The notes under the pieces: generated by a model
Database searches by the model: none
Told to the model about the DNA's origin: nothing
Seen by the model: the letters and a program-made list of their open reading frames with translations, nothing else
Program-made: the position numbers and the translations under genes
In this document: positions 12,682 through 24,437 of the stretch, in pieces
Position numbering within the stretch: position 1 is the stretch's first letter
Layout: each line of letters opens with the position of its first letter
Assembly (NCBI GenBank): GCA_019671005.1
Contig: CM033715.1
Span: 186,001 to 250,000, forward strand
DNA: 64,000 bases
Origin: Hibiscus mutabilis
Taxonomy: Eukaryota > Streptophyta > Magnoliopsida > Malvales > Malvaceae
Reading direction: 5' to 3'

Positions 12682-14639
12682 TGAACAAGTTAGCCTCGGC
12701 CTGCACTTTGTTGTTGTTGTTGGATTAGAGAATCAATGGCAGATAAAGTGAGAGTTCACGGGTGCTTCAGCTGACTGTACAAACATGTCAAGACTTCAAA
12801 TATGGAGAATTAGAGAGAGAAAAAGGAAAACAATCTAGGCCACAAAGACAGGTAGTTTGCAATTTTTGTAATAAAATAAGAACTTTATTTCTTGTTTAAT
12901 GTTTAATGTTTGTTTGTTTGTAATGCCCGTGAGTGGTCTCTCCTTGCTGTTTTTTGTATGAGAGGTGAATATATTCTTGAATTGAAGTGAGATAATGGGA
13001 TTGGGAATGCCTATATCTACTAAATTCCAATAGTTTACTAAAAAGGGTAAATCAACTTTCAAGCCCTGAATTTGACAACTTTTTCTAAATCTTTTTTGTC
13101 CACATCGGTCCTTTAGTTTGGTAAAACCAAGTAAAAAAGTGAAATTCATGGACTAATGTGAATCAAAATAAAGTTTAGGCACCGAGTTGGGATTGAGAAC
13201 GTCTATACACACTAAATTTCTATAGTTTAATCAAAAGGGCTAAATCAATTTTTAGTTCCCTAAACTTTATAGTGTCTCGTTTTAGTCTTTGAACTTTGTT
13301 TTGTCCCACTTTAATCCATGAAGTTAGATTTTTGACCCATTTTTAATCCCTAAATTTATGTCATTAGAATGACTGAAAATGAGTAAAAGGGGTTCAAAAG
13401 AATCCGACTATAAACAATAAAAAATGGCCTAGTCATATTCACCTGGATCTGACTTTCAACAGTAAAAGACTTTAGGCCATTTTTTGTTTACCGTTCATAG
13501 TCGGATTCTTTTGAATCCGACTTTAAATTTACTGTAGCAAATGCAATATTCTGGGAAATAAAATAGCTGGTGTCATATATTGGAAAAAATTGTTGCAATA
13601 TTGGAGTCATTTTTCCCGAAGGTTGTGTAATATTTTTATATAGCTTATGTATCAAAACATAATATTATTACCAATATCCATATATTTTTAATTATTATTA
13701 AAAAATAAAAAAAACAATGGCTCTGTTTGGTAAATAGCAGTTTGAGCCAAAATTAGAGGTTTGACCGGTCAAATCCGCTAATTTGAATGTTTGGTGAATA
13801 GTGTATTGAGGTGAAACCTCTAATTTTGAAAAATATGCTAATATGAGCTTTTTGAAATTAGAGGTTTTGACATAAGAGCTACAAAGACCCTTCTACCCTT
13901 AACAATTATCAAAAATCTCCAAACAACCTAAATTTAACCTTTTTTATTTTAATTCTTCACCCTCATATGTTTACATTGTGACATTTGTATTATTTTTTTT
14001 ATTTTCACATACATATATTTAAATTTTAATAATTAATTAAAGTATATGAAAAGTAATTAAATAAATAATAAATTTATATATATATCCTTCAAATATGTTT
14101 AGTAATGTCTTTTTTATCAGCAAGAAAGTATGATTTTATTAACGAAAATCATACAATTTGAGACATGATTATAGGCCTCATTAAAAATCTCCTTAAGCCT
14201 AAATGGAGGAAAAGAGTATCATATGACCATGTTATACAACGAGTAAAAAATACCGAAACAACACCTCAAAATACAAACACGGACAAACGTTCGAACCAAA
14301 AAGGAACAGCCCGATGCCAATCCCAACAGCAGACGCCCGATGCCAAAAACAACTCCAATCACCCAACACCTCCTAACTCCAACACCCCTTGCAACCAAAC
14401 CAGACCAACCATGGCCACAACGTCTCATAACCCTACACGTTGCAGCAAAACAGTACCATGTCGTAGCTGTCAACCATGACGCCCAGCCAAGGCACCCAAC
14501 ATCCACACATTATTGTGGCAAGTCAAATGTCGTGGCAAGTTAAATACCGAGGCAAGTCAATTGCCAAGACAACTGAGAAGCCCCACATTGGTAAAATCAT
14601 CTGAGAATATCGACTCCCTATTGACCTCTTGTTTTGTAA
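12682..14639. other. Spacer with hairpins and repeat fragments
   Basis: No supported gene. It contains the inverted repeat at 13391-13520 and a GGCTCTGTTTGGTAAATAG-type repeat starting near 13721. A less AT-rich patch (about 14270-14545) has open frames on both strands (14165-14543 and 14219-14506), but the products are low-complexity and match no family I know. The TTTTTATCAGCAAGAAAGTATGA-like block near 14110 recurs loosely near 47830, pointing to dispersed repeats. Confidence 0.45.
13391..13520. repeat. Imperfect hairpin, ~40-bp arms
   Basis: The left arm (13391-13432, GGTTCAAAAGAATCCGACTA...) is answered by the right arm (about 13468-13520, ...TAGTCGGATTCTTTTGAATCC), with a few mismatches and an insertion. 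The tip of the right arm, TCGGATTCTTTTGAATCCGA, is also palindromic. This is probably a foldback or MITE remnant. No target duplication is obvious. Confidence 0.65.
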
Positions 14640-15220
14640 GCACATCCGCAAAATCAGTGTAACAACAGTCCTGCTACGGGCTTGACACGTTATATTTACA
14701 AAAAAATGATATTTCGACTTTTAATGAGAGTCGCCACCAATCTTTTAATTTAGGTGATATTAGATCACCTGAAAACCCGATTATTCTAATAAAACTAGTT
14801 TTGTCGTTTTTATTAAAACAACGAGTTTTGGTCTACGAAAACCAGAAAAATAGGTTCGGGGGTTTACGTGTGGGCAAGGGTGAGCACCCCTACAACGCCC
14901 AAAATTGATACATGGTCTATTATTTAGTGTCTAAATGATGGAAATTAAAAATTCGAATTTAATTTAAAATTTATGATCCCTTAAAAAAGAATATTTTGTA
15001 TAGAAAGAATTTACACCCCTACACCTGGGGCATAATTTTCACCGAATAAAGGGATTCTATTTTGCAAATCATAATTTATAATCAAAACGATATTTTAGTA
15101 GTAGGGGCTACGGAAAGCGGCACCCCTATAAGTTCGAGGCACGTTTTCCACGAAAATTCCTAATAAAAGGTTTTAATTTAAAATTTAATTAAATATTATA
15201 TATAAATATATTTTATTCAT

Positions 15221-15334
15221 GTAAATAATTCATACAACTTAAAATATACAAACATGATATACAAAATATAAAAACTTACTAATAATTAAAAGAACATTGT
15301 AAATAATTCATACAACTTAAAATATACAAACATG
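15221..15334. repeat. Direct repeat, 36 bp exact, 78 bp apart
   Basis: A 36-base block beginning GTAAATAATTCATACAACTT and ending AAACATG occurs at 15221-15256 and identically at 15299-15334. It is a recent tandem duplication of a unit of about 78 bp inside the LTR-like remnant. Confidence 0.8.
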
Positions 15335-15678
15335 GCATACCAAACATATTTATCATAAAAACATGCCAATAAATATATATTACCCTATATCTAAGCCAAC
15401 ATTAAAATAAATACAAAGATAAAGATCAAAATTTACCCTACTAGAAGCTCGAATGAAGAACTTCGACCGACCCTTAGTAAGATCTTCGTATCATCTAGCT
15501 ATAGTAAAAAATAACTCGAACGAATCTCAGCAGGACCTCGATCAAATAATTGATCGAATTGTCAAGACAATAAAAATTACCCGGTGAAAGCACAGCTCTC
15601 GAGCTTCAAAAGCGCACTGCCCTTGCTTGCGCCATTTCTCATTGGCTTGTTCTTTTTCTTAAGGCTGCCTCCCCGGCC

Positions 15679-15685
15679 TTTTATA
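15679..15685 (-). promoter_or_regulatory. TATA box in the LTR-like remnant
   Basis: TATAAAA on the minus strand, flanked by CCTATAAAAGGCCGGGG. This is a good TATA context for a leftward LTR transcript. Whether it is active is unknown. Confidence 0.4.
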
Positions 15686-15973
15686 GGCAATTGGGGGTGA
15701 GGTGGATGCATGCATGCGTCCACATGCTTTCTCTCTTTTTGTTTTTTTTAATTTACTTTTATCTTTTTTATTATGATAATAAGATATAATAATATTATTC
15801 CAACAAAAATAAATAATTATAGTTCGAATATAAAATAGGTATTACAATTAGAACACAATCTTATTCTGATATGGACCAACAAACGTTCCACATGCCATAC
15901 AGCACATCCTTAATCACAAAAAAGATAAATTGGTTGTAATTGACTTTTCTCACGATTATATTATAGCGAGGTC

Positions 15974-16034
15974 AATGATTTCGTGTAAAATACTTATTTA
16001 TTTACAATAAATAAGTATTTTACACGAAATCATT
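15974..16034. repeat. Perfect inverted repeat, 28-bp arms, 5-nt loop
   Basis: The left arm (15974-16001, AATGATTTCGTGTAAAATAC...) and right arm (16007-16034, ...GTATTTTACACGAAATCATT) are exact reverse complements around the loop TTACA. It is too short and too perfect to be an ordinary decayed MITE. It lies about 715 bp beyond the 3' end of the OXS3-like gene, outside any gene. Confidence 0.9.
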
Positions 16035-16748
16035 AAATTTCATGTGTAAAAAATGTGATTTAACTGTAATAACTTTCCCTTTCTTTCCTTGAGTCTTTTT
16101 TCTCTTCTCCTCTAAGTAGGATTATGATTAGAATTAAGATTTATAAAAAAAATTAATGGTCAGATTAGTAATACATGGTTAAAAATTATAAATAATTTTA
16201 AATTTAATAATATCTGAATCAAAATAATTCATACTTTTAATTAAACATGAATCAATAAACATAAAATATCCATAACTTGAAATTGATTCGACCCAAAATC
16301 GACAAAATATTTTTTTAAAAGATAAGGGTGTCTTGTTAAAAAAATTACTTCGTAATTAAATTTGTGTCCAATATCGAAAGGAAAAAAAAGTACACAAAAA
16401 TTTCTTGATCATAAAAGGTCCATACAATAACTGTCGAAACATAACACTGTCCAGAATAATTGCTTAAAATATAATCTCTTTCATATATTCATGTTTTCAT
16501 AAAGCCTAAAAAAACCCCTCAAAAATTGGTAAGCTACTCAATATGTTTCCTCGTGATAATCAAAGCACCAAGCTAGGTTAATTTATAATTACATAATTAA
16601 TCATATTCGCTAATCACTATGCCATTGATCTTTATTCAATCTACCTAGCTAGAGAAGAAGACATACAAGAAGCCCGACTCGAACGCTTCTTCGATATTGT
16701 CGCTTTAGGGCTAAACGCCTTATTATTATTGTGGGGACTATCGAGTCC

Positions 16749-17159
16749 TCATCCGTAGCTCTTGCATGGCTTCACCATCGATTTACTGCAAAACGGTATC
16801 GCTTTCTTCGGAAGGTCTTCGATGCTCTTTACGCTCGCCAGAGATGTGAAAGACTGAGACTTCCCGTGGTAATACTTCGATAGCCCTCTCCTGCAAAATT
16901 TCATGTCAAACAATCAGCCAATTAAAGAAAAAGATGCATGCACTCATGTATGTATGTATGTTTATATGTTTGATGATGATGATGATGCTTACTTGATAGG
17001 TAGTTGAGCCATGATCTCAGATAACTCATACAGCGGCCCGTCCGACGACGACGACAATGGTGATATACGAGATTCAGCATCCTCTACAATATCCGACGAA
17101 GATATTGAAGAAATATCGGAGTTTTCAGAGGAGGATTCTTTGGATATCTTCATGTTCAT
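16749..17159 (-). CDS. OXIDATIVE STRESS 3 (OXS3)-like protein
   Basis: Minus-strand exons 17159-16993 and 16890-16749 give 102 residues; both exons are short, so simple ORF scans miss the gene. The N-terminal third is Ser-rich and acidic. The family core then follows: SSSDGPLYELSEIMAQLP, directly continued by IKRGLSKYYHGKSQSFTSL at about residues 54-72, then a basic tail ending in CKSYG. The core crosses the splice (AA|G, Lys) exactly in frame. Plant OXS3-family proteins are small, partly nuclear proteins linked to tolerance of heavy metals and oxidative stress; the mechanism is poorly defined. The first in-frame ATG (17159) is used; another in-frame ATG is at 17153. The 102-bp intron carries ATGT and GATGAT microsatellites. 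A few family members are much longer; this is a short form. Confidence 0.88.
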
Positions 17160-17209
17160 ATCTCAAAATATTTGAGTTGCTTCTTCACCCGTTTTGAAGA
17201 TCCTGTATG

Positions 17210-17215
17210 TATATA
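17210..17215 (-). promoter_or_regulatory. Candidate TATA box of the OXS3-like gene
   Basis: TATATA in the context AGTATATATACATACAGG on the minus strand, about 51-56 bases upstream of the start codon. It is plausible by position, but the region is AT-rich. Confidence 0.35.
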
Positions 17216-17219
17216 TACT

Positions 17220-19604
17220 ATGTGATCTTCTTGATATATGGATATAGATATATATTATCCTATTGGCTTTTTTATTACAAGATTTGTCATTATCGTCATC
17301 TTATGGTCGAAATTTATTATAGCTTTTTGCCATAGTACTACAACTAGGGCATGTATCGGATAAGGTTTTAAATTTGAAGCCATCCATATCTGAATCACTA
17401 CTTTATGGGCTGAAAATGGGGTCACAGTCTTAAGCAACTTTGCCTCAAAAAGACATGACATATTTTACATGTTTTTTAATGTAACAATGCAATATGTTGG
17501 TAACAAGAATCCTAAATTCCCAATTAATTTAAGGAAACACTATGATGGATTTTGGGATGTCTTTAACTTTTCCACTAATCTAAAAATTTCATTTCGTCCC
17601 CCTTCTTTTCCTCGTTCTGTTATTCGAGAACGAGTTTTGGTTTAATTTCGGTTACGAAGGAGATTACCGAATCTTCTTTTTTTTCCAAAATAAAAACCCA
17701 TTTTGTCCCCTTTCCACTTTGCTCTCAAAATAATTTACCATTTCAAAAAAAGTTATAAATGGTAAAAATCGCTTTAAGTCCCTCTCAATTCAAAATTGGG
17801 CAAATTAGACCCTCTCAAGAAAAATAAGAGCAATTTAGTTTCTTTCGGTTCTAAAAGTAAGCAATAAAGGACAATTAATCTCATTGTTAATATTTCCATC
17901 ATTTTACATGATTTTGATTGATATCAAAATAAATTTAGCCGCCAATATTTATATGTTATGCTAATTTGATCGTTATTAAAAAAAAACAACAAATCTAGTC
18001 CTCAACATTTGCAAAACGTGTAAATGAAGGATTAAAGCCGATAAAAATGAGGGTTACATTTGCTATTATGACAATGAAAATATGTAAAAAAAATTGGCAA
18101 ATCCTAAACCTGATCCTAATTCTACCTTGAGGGGGGGAATGGGGTACTCTAGGAAAAAGAAAGGTATTGCTCCTAGTGGGTCTAAAACTCATAACCTACG
18201 GGAACATGAGAGAACAAAGATGAGCAATTTGACCAACCGGCCAAATGTGCTTGCTCAAAATATATAAAATTGATGGGGAAAGTTATAGTCATGATTAATT
18301 ATATTTAATTAGACTTATCGATTAATACTTGATTTAACTAGATGAAACACTAGATATTTTTTCAACAATGTTAGGTATTTAAATAAGTTTAAAAATCATC
18401 TTAATTATTCCTAAACAAACATGTCTATTTTTGCAACATCTAATTTTATATGTTCCAAAAGCAAACACACTTAGAGAATGTATTTTTTAAAAGAAAACAT
18501 GTTTTCCAATGTCATTTTATCGTATTATTTTTTCAATAATTTTAAAACTTATATAAACGATATAAATTTTAGGAGAAATAATAAAAAATAAAATTTTCCT
18601 TTTCTTGTTATCATTTGATATATTACTTGTAGAATTTTTTTTCAACAAACAGTTTCAATCTATCGTTATGTACTTTTAATGTTTGTTAGGGATGATCATT
18701 TGAGCTAGACAGGGACGAAATTATATTGAGGGTGAGAGGGGTAATTGTCCCCTTCAACTTTGATAGTGTAATTATATTTTAGGTTATTGATAGTATTAGA
18801 ACATTTTAATTAAGTCTGTGTCCCTCCTAAAATTGTCTGATGTGATTTATTTTTAGGACCTTGTAAATTTTTAAATGAATTAAATTAAGTAGTGGCTCCA
18901 AATTTTTACGGTTTAATTGCTTTTAAGACCTTTTAATTTTAAAATTAGTGAAATTAAATCATATCTCTTTTAATTTTTTATGGTTTAATTACTTTTTATG
19001 ATCTGATCATTCCAAAGTGAAACATTTTGCTCCCCTAACGATTCAATCCTAGCTCCGTCCATTCACCCAGACCCGATGGGTTCTTACCTAACCTGGTCTT
19101 ATAGGGTCTGATTTAAAAAAACCAGGTTCAGATTGATTTTTTGAAGATGAGGTCGAGTCAGGTTTGGAATTAAGGTAAAAGATACTAGACTCGACCCGAC
19201 TCGAAATAATAATTTAATTTTATTCTAAATATTTAGGTATAATTGCTATAATGTTCATCTCTTTATATTTTTTTTCAATTATCTCCCTATTTTATCTAAT
19301 AAAAATAAAATAACTATTATAATGTTTCCTCTTGATTTGTATTTTTCAATTAACTTCCTATTTTATCAAAGAAAATAAAATAAAAAATAATTTTCTTATT
19401 TATGTCAAACAGGATCAAGTTCGGGTTACTCTAAAATTTAGGTTGAGATAAGTTAGATAAAACATCATAAAATATTAAGTCGAATCAGATCTAGATGAAA
19501 GTGTTAAATTTTTAAATCAAATGTAGGTCGGCCAAAAACCTTATCTATGATCATCTCTACGCACGACGAGAAAAATGCTACACTACTAATTATAAATTAA
19601 TTAT
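17220..19604. other. Repeat-rich spacer, no gene seen
   Basis: AT-rich spacer. A fragment at about 18706-19065 has loose inverted ends (GGGACGAAATTA / TAGCTCCGTCC), suggesting an old short element. The stretch 19070-19560 shows loose GTCGAGT/CTCGAC-type motifs of the hAT-like family seen elsewhere. Open frames at 17255-17461 and 17995-18192 have no recognisable features. Confidence 0.45.
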
Positions 19605-19832
19605 GGGTAAAACTTTGATACACAGGATGTGTAAAATTAATTTTACACAATCCTGTGTATTTACACTATAAATCAAAATTAAACCCCAAATCTTAAGCCC
19701 TAAACTCTAAATTCTAAACACTAACATTAAATTCTAAACCCTACAATCCAAACCCCTAAACTCTAAACTAAATTTATAATCCCTAAAATTAAAAGATCTG
19801 TGTAAACTAGGCTGTGTATTAAAGTTTTTCTC
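19605..19832. mobile_element. Mutator-like MITE with perfect 9-bp target duplication
   Basis: The 9-mer ATTAATTAT occurs exactly at 19596-19604 and 19833-19841. The 228-bp insert starts GGGTAAAACTTTGATACACA and ends TGTGTATTAAAGTTTTTCTC; the termini match in inverted orientation at 18 of 21 positions. The interior carries runs of CCTAAACTCTAAA-type sequence and no ORF. The terminal GGG/GAG and the 9-bp duplication put it with the elements at 7263 and 9931. Confidence 0.88.
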
Positions 19833-20099
19833 ATTAATTATTATTATTAATTGAATTGATGGGATTTTTGTATTTTTATATATTTTGTTTTAGAGATGAG
19901 GTGGGCCAAAAAGGTATGTAAAGTTAGGGAAAAGGGATAAGAAGGTGGACTTTAGAACAAAACCATGATTGTGTAATAAGGTATTTTGGTGGGGGCAATG
20001 GAGAGGCTACCGCCACACCAGTTGCTTTTCTAGGTAAGCCTTACCCTCCTTTATTATGCTCACATTCTTATCCCTTTTTAAGTGCCCACAGCTTTGGAG

Positions 20100-20750
20100 T
20101 TGGGAGTTTCGACCTACTCGGGAGTCGGGATGAATGAACGATCCAAAATCAAATGAGTGGAGTTAAAAAATTAAATTAATTGAGTTTGACGAGTTATATT
20201 TAGAATTTTAATTTTATTATAATTTTTTTCAAGTTTGTTTGAGTTTTTTTTTTTAAATTTAACCATAAATATTTATAACATTATGGTACAGATTGGTTCT
20301 AATTTAAACGAACTTTTATAATTATATACGATATACATTTATATTTCCTCATATTTTTTCATATGTGCTATACGAATTGATGAAATTTTGATTTGTTTCA
20401 AGTCAATATTTTTAACATTGAATCGAGTAAAGAGTTCAATTTTGTATAACTCAAACTTTATTTAAAAAAATTTTTAGTTGAGTTTATAAAATTCAAGTCG
20501 AGTTGAGTTTTTGAGTTTCTATTAAAATTTAATCGTAAATATTTATAATATTATGGTACTAATTGATTTTAATTTTAACGGAATAACCATATACAATATA
20601 CATTTATATTTTCTCATATTCTTTCATATGTAATATACAAATTAATGAAATTTCAATTCGATTCGAGTCAATTTTTTTCATATTAAATTAAATAAAAATT
20701 CAGTTTTTTTTTTAAAATCAAGTCTTGTTCACCCTGTCCCACCCCTAATC
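20100..20750. repeat. Degenerate copies of the hAT-like repeat family
   Basis: Two tandem, diverged stretches (about 20160-20470 and 20460-20750) contain the family's internal blocks: ATAAATATTTATAACATTATGG..., CATATGTGCTATACG and GAGTTCAATTTTG. The right end, TGTCCCACCCCTA at about 20738-20750, resembles the family terminus. The left end is not recognisable. Confidence 0.4.
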
Positions 20751-21216
20751 GTCCCCTAGATTTTATTGGGTTATCTCATGCATCCAACTCATCTATCTAG
20801 GAATGGTAATGGAACAGATGAAGGATCGTTTTATTAGTGTTTGATTCATCGGAATAACTCATTTTATTGTTTGAAAATAAAAAAAATACTAAAATATATT
20901 TTTTATCAAAATATCACGTTTAAATTTAAATATGACAACTTTTTTTGAACAATTTTTACTTAAAGGTAAAAAAGAGAATTTTGCTCCTACTAAGTCTTGA
21001 ACCCATAATTTAAGAAAATGAAAGAGTATTAACCGAGAAGTTTAACCACTTACTCTAACGTTTATTGACAAATATAATACTTTTAAAGACATTTAGTTTG
21101 AGTTTTTCCTAGGTCAGGCCAATTCAAGGTCAGAAAATTCTAGCCCAAGTTTAACCCCAAAATGAATTGGGAGAGAAAAATGAAAATAAATTCTGGGTGT
21201 GTTTGGTAGTAAAGAT

Positions 21217-21791
21217 TAGGGGTGAACAAAATTGGACTTATTAAAAAGATTAAAAAAATTTATTCGGCTCAAAGTAAAAAATTCGACTCGTCTTGACTTG
21301 ACTCAAAATTCCATATACACACTCGAACAAATTTCGAATATAATTTGAGTTGTAAAATGAAAATCTGAATAACTCAAAATTCTTAATAATTAGTATATTG
21401 ATTTTTAAGTTCGAGTCGAATTCCTCAATTTCTCCTCATATATATATATATATATATATATACTGATATAAAAATATAAAGAAATATATGTCACATATGA
21501 AGAAATATATATGCATATCTTATATGATTAGTTAAAATCGTTTAAATTGGAATCAAACCGTACTATAACATGATAAATAATTACAATTAAATTTGTATAG
21601 AAACTCGAAAACTTGACTCGAATCGAATTTCATAAACTTGAATCGAAAAAAATTTAAATAAAGTTTGAGTTGTAAAATATGATACGTCAACTCAAATCGA
21701 AAATCCTCTAGCGTGCTCTATTTGAGTGGTCCTCGCCTGCACAAATCGAAATTTTTTTACTTGATTCGATTTAATGGAACGCTCACCCCTA
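21217..21791. mobile_element. hAT-like non-autonomous element
   Basis: The 575-bp element starts TAGGGGTGAACAAAATTGG and ends GGAACGCTCACCCCTA, giving TAGGGGTGA inverted termini. Flanking 8-mers GTAAAGAT (21209-21216) and ATAAAGAT (21792-21799) match at 7 of 8 positions; an 8-bp duplication is the hAT hallmark. The interior is AT-rich with a TA microsatellite (about 21438-21462) and CTCGAATCGAATTT-type motifs. No transposase coding, so it depends on an autonomous relative elsewhere. This is the reference copy for the family in this window. Confidence 0.82.
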
Positions 21792-22582
21792 ATAAAGATA
21801 AGTGAGAGGAGAAAAAACTAGAGGGATAGTCATTTTCCATGCTCATGTGTAAAAACAAATCATTTCAAAATTGAAAGGAATATATGAGAGAAAAGGCGGG
21901 AGAAATGTACGTTAGTTAAAAATATAAATTTATCAAAGTTTAATTTTTTTTATACTTCTAATTTTTAACTCTATCAAACAATGAATGAAAATAAAATATA
22001 TATTTTTTATTTTTTTCATCCTTCCTATCAAGTATATAATAAATAAAAAATTAATTTTCATCTTTTTACATTTTTACCCCTTTTTTTGAATTGAAAGGGT
22101 ATATTGGCGTCGCCCTTACCCCTTTAAATTTTCATTCGATTTTCTTTCTAACCTAATAATCACAGCCCGAACTTTCTCCTGGTTGTTACGTGAAGCTTTT
22201 TCAAGCTGGACACATTTGGCAAAAGTCCGGAGAGTTTTAATTTTTATTTCTATTTCTATGTATTTATATTGTTGTTTTCTAAGGGGTGTTGTTTTGCTTT
22301 TTGTCGTTGTTGGTATCGTCTTTGTGTGATGTTCTTTGCGGTAGATTTGTAGTGCGACTATGACGCGGCTCAAATTAAAAATATTATAAAATATGAAATT
22401 TAAAATTAAAAATATTATATTTTTAATAATATTTTAAATTAGTATTTTGTGACAATATGGATACTTAAAGATAAGTATCGATACTTACAAAAATTTAAAA
22501 TATTATTATAACGATAATTATCGATATTTGAAGCTAAATTTCGATACTTAACCATCAACCTAAAATATTATCAAAAAATATA

Positions 22583-23003
22583 GGGCTCAATACACTTTTT
22601 TCCCTAAACTTTACATGTTATCTTAACTTGACGCTTAAAATTTATTTTGACCATTTTTACCTTTTAATATTTTCGTCTTACCTATATTGCTTCCTACCGT
22701 TAAAAAAAATCTGTCTTGACTAGTCAGAACGCACTACGTTATTTTCTTTATTTATTTTTAAATTTTAAATTAAAATATATATATTAAATTATTTATTAAT
22801 TTAATTATATTTACCAAAATACCCAGAACACCCTATATTCATCGCATCATCTTCTTGAGCAGGAACTTCAAAGCCTAAAACCCATTTCGTCTCTCCCTTC
22901 ATTTAACAGAAGAAATCAGCTGAAACCCAGTAACAGTGAAAACATTAAGAGGCAAAAATGGTCAAAATAAATTTTAGTAAAGTTTAAGGGGATGTATTAA
23001 GCC
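22583..23003. mobile_element. Mutator-like MITE carrying non-repetitive filler
   Basis: The 9-mer AAAAATATA flanks it exactly at 22574-22582 and 23004-23012. The 421-bp element runs from GGGCTCAATACACTTTTTTC to GGGGATGTATTAAGCC, and the arms pair further inward (ATTTATTTTGACCATTTTTACC with GGCAAAAATGGTCAAAATAAATT in similar form). The middle (about 22820-22950) is less AT-rich and includes CATCGCATCATCTTCTTGAG and AACAGAAGAAATCAGCTG, unlike the usual AT-rich MITE interior. It may be captured host sequence, but I recognise no protein in it. Confidence 0.85.
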
Positions 23004-23715
23004 AAAAATATAATGTTTTCAGTTTCAAGTTCCGTGTTTTGTAATATTTTCGGTTAGTACCGCATTCTGACTACACCGTACGTTTTTTTGAATAAATTAT
23101 ATTATGAGTCATTCTCGTCACGTCATTCATTAGACAACCCAATAAAAATCACTCAATCTTATTATTTTTTTCATGTCATATTTTTACTAAGTAAATCTTC
23201 ACTTAGTAAAATTTGTTTCTAAATTAATTTTATAGTAAATATAAGTGAAAATTCACTTGATAAAAATATAACATAAAAAAATAATAAGATAAGTTATTTT
23301 TATTAGTTAGTCTCATGAATAACGTGACGAAAATGTCCCATAATATAATTTATCGTTCTTTTGTTCCTTGAATTCTGTTGTAATTCTGGTCATTTTTCTA
23401 GAAAAAAACAAAAATATGTTAAAATATTCTTTTTGACTTTCCCATCAAAAAAAAAGTTTAAAGGAAAATTGAAAATTTTATAGTGTAAAATACTAAAGTG
23501 TATTGCTTAATGATGTAATTTGCTTTAATCTTTAATAAAATAATTAAAATTAATATTCGGGGTTAAACACGAAATTTATATATTTTATCATTTCACATGT
23601 AATCATTGGTTAGTTTAATTTTTATTAAGTACATTTTTTGACATTAAATATTTCCATTCAAACTCATCCTTTTTCGAGTGATTATATATATATATATATA
23701 TGATTAGGATCTACT

Positions 23716-23910
23716 TACACAATGTAAAATCTTTTAAGTTTTATATACTTTTGAACCGTTTGATGAAATGGATCACTGATATTAACTCTTTACTTTTTTT
23801 CAAGTGATAATCTTCACATATTCTACTGTTAATTTCAGTTATTTGTTTCACTCATTCAACGATCTAAAAAACGTGTAAAACTTAAAAAATTTACACTGTA
23901 TAACTGATTA
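23716..23910. repeat. Foldback repeat
   Basis: ACACAATGTAAAATCTTTTAAGTTTT on the left is answered in inverted orientation by AAAACTTAAAAAATTTACACTGTAT on the right, with a GATTNNTTTGA-type extension. A related single arm lies near 39490-39600 (TTTTTAAATCGTTGAATAAGTG, GATTAACAGTG). It is probably an old MITE family; ends are approximate. An AT microsatellite precedes it at about 23686-23701. Confidence 0.55.
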
Positions 23911-24437
23911 TATAAAAAGCAACTTATTTTAGATCCACTTACATTATAAAAAATTCATTTAATTTTATTTTTTAAAATCGTTGGTTAAGAACAGATTGAT
24001 GATTGAGATTATCAAAATTCATTTGAAGGAAACCTCATTATATCCTTCATTTAGCTGCAATTTTAAATTCGAGAGTCGTCAAATTCATTTGACTCACCAA
24101 TTAATTTTATTATTTAATAGTCAAATCTATTTCAACCACCAACCAATAATCATCAACCCTAATCTTGACACCAGTAAACTAATTATTAGAGACATATATA
24201 TCCACACAGAGAGACTAGAAGGCCTTTGGAATATCAAATCATTGTTCACTATCTTTTTCAATACTCATTTTCTCTTTTCTCTTCAAACTATCATCGGCTG
24301 TGGTTCTTCACTTAATGGTAAACCGTCTAAAATCTCCTTCCCACGTTGACCATTAATAATTTTCTTATTTTTTTCTAAAAAAATTCTTATTTTCGACTAT
24401 TAATCTCAGCTATTAATTTATTTTCATTCAATCCTGG

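Larger units (their letters stand above)
14640..15760 (-). mobile_element. LTR-retrotransposon-like remnant with a TATA box
   Basis: The block combines a GC-richer promoter-like end (about 15440-15720) with a segment at 14860-15140 containing GGTTCGGGGGTTTACGTG and AGCACCCCTACAACGCCCAA. Sequence like this is common in plant gypsy LTRs and their flanks. On the minus strand a TATAAAA box followed by GGCCGGGGAGG (RC of 15671-15685) would drive transcription leftward. No gag or pol coding is seen, so this is a solo LTR or fragment with unresolved ends. Confidence 0.45.

Noticed and set aside
14165..14543. Open frames on both strands in a GC-richer patch
   Set aside because: Low-complexity Thr/Asn/Pro content, no domain, no splice or promoter context.
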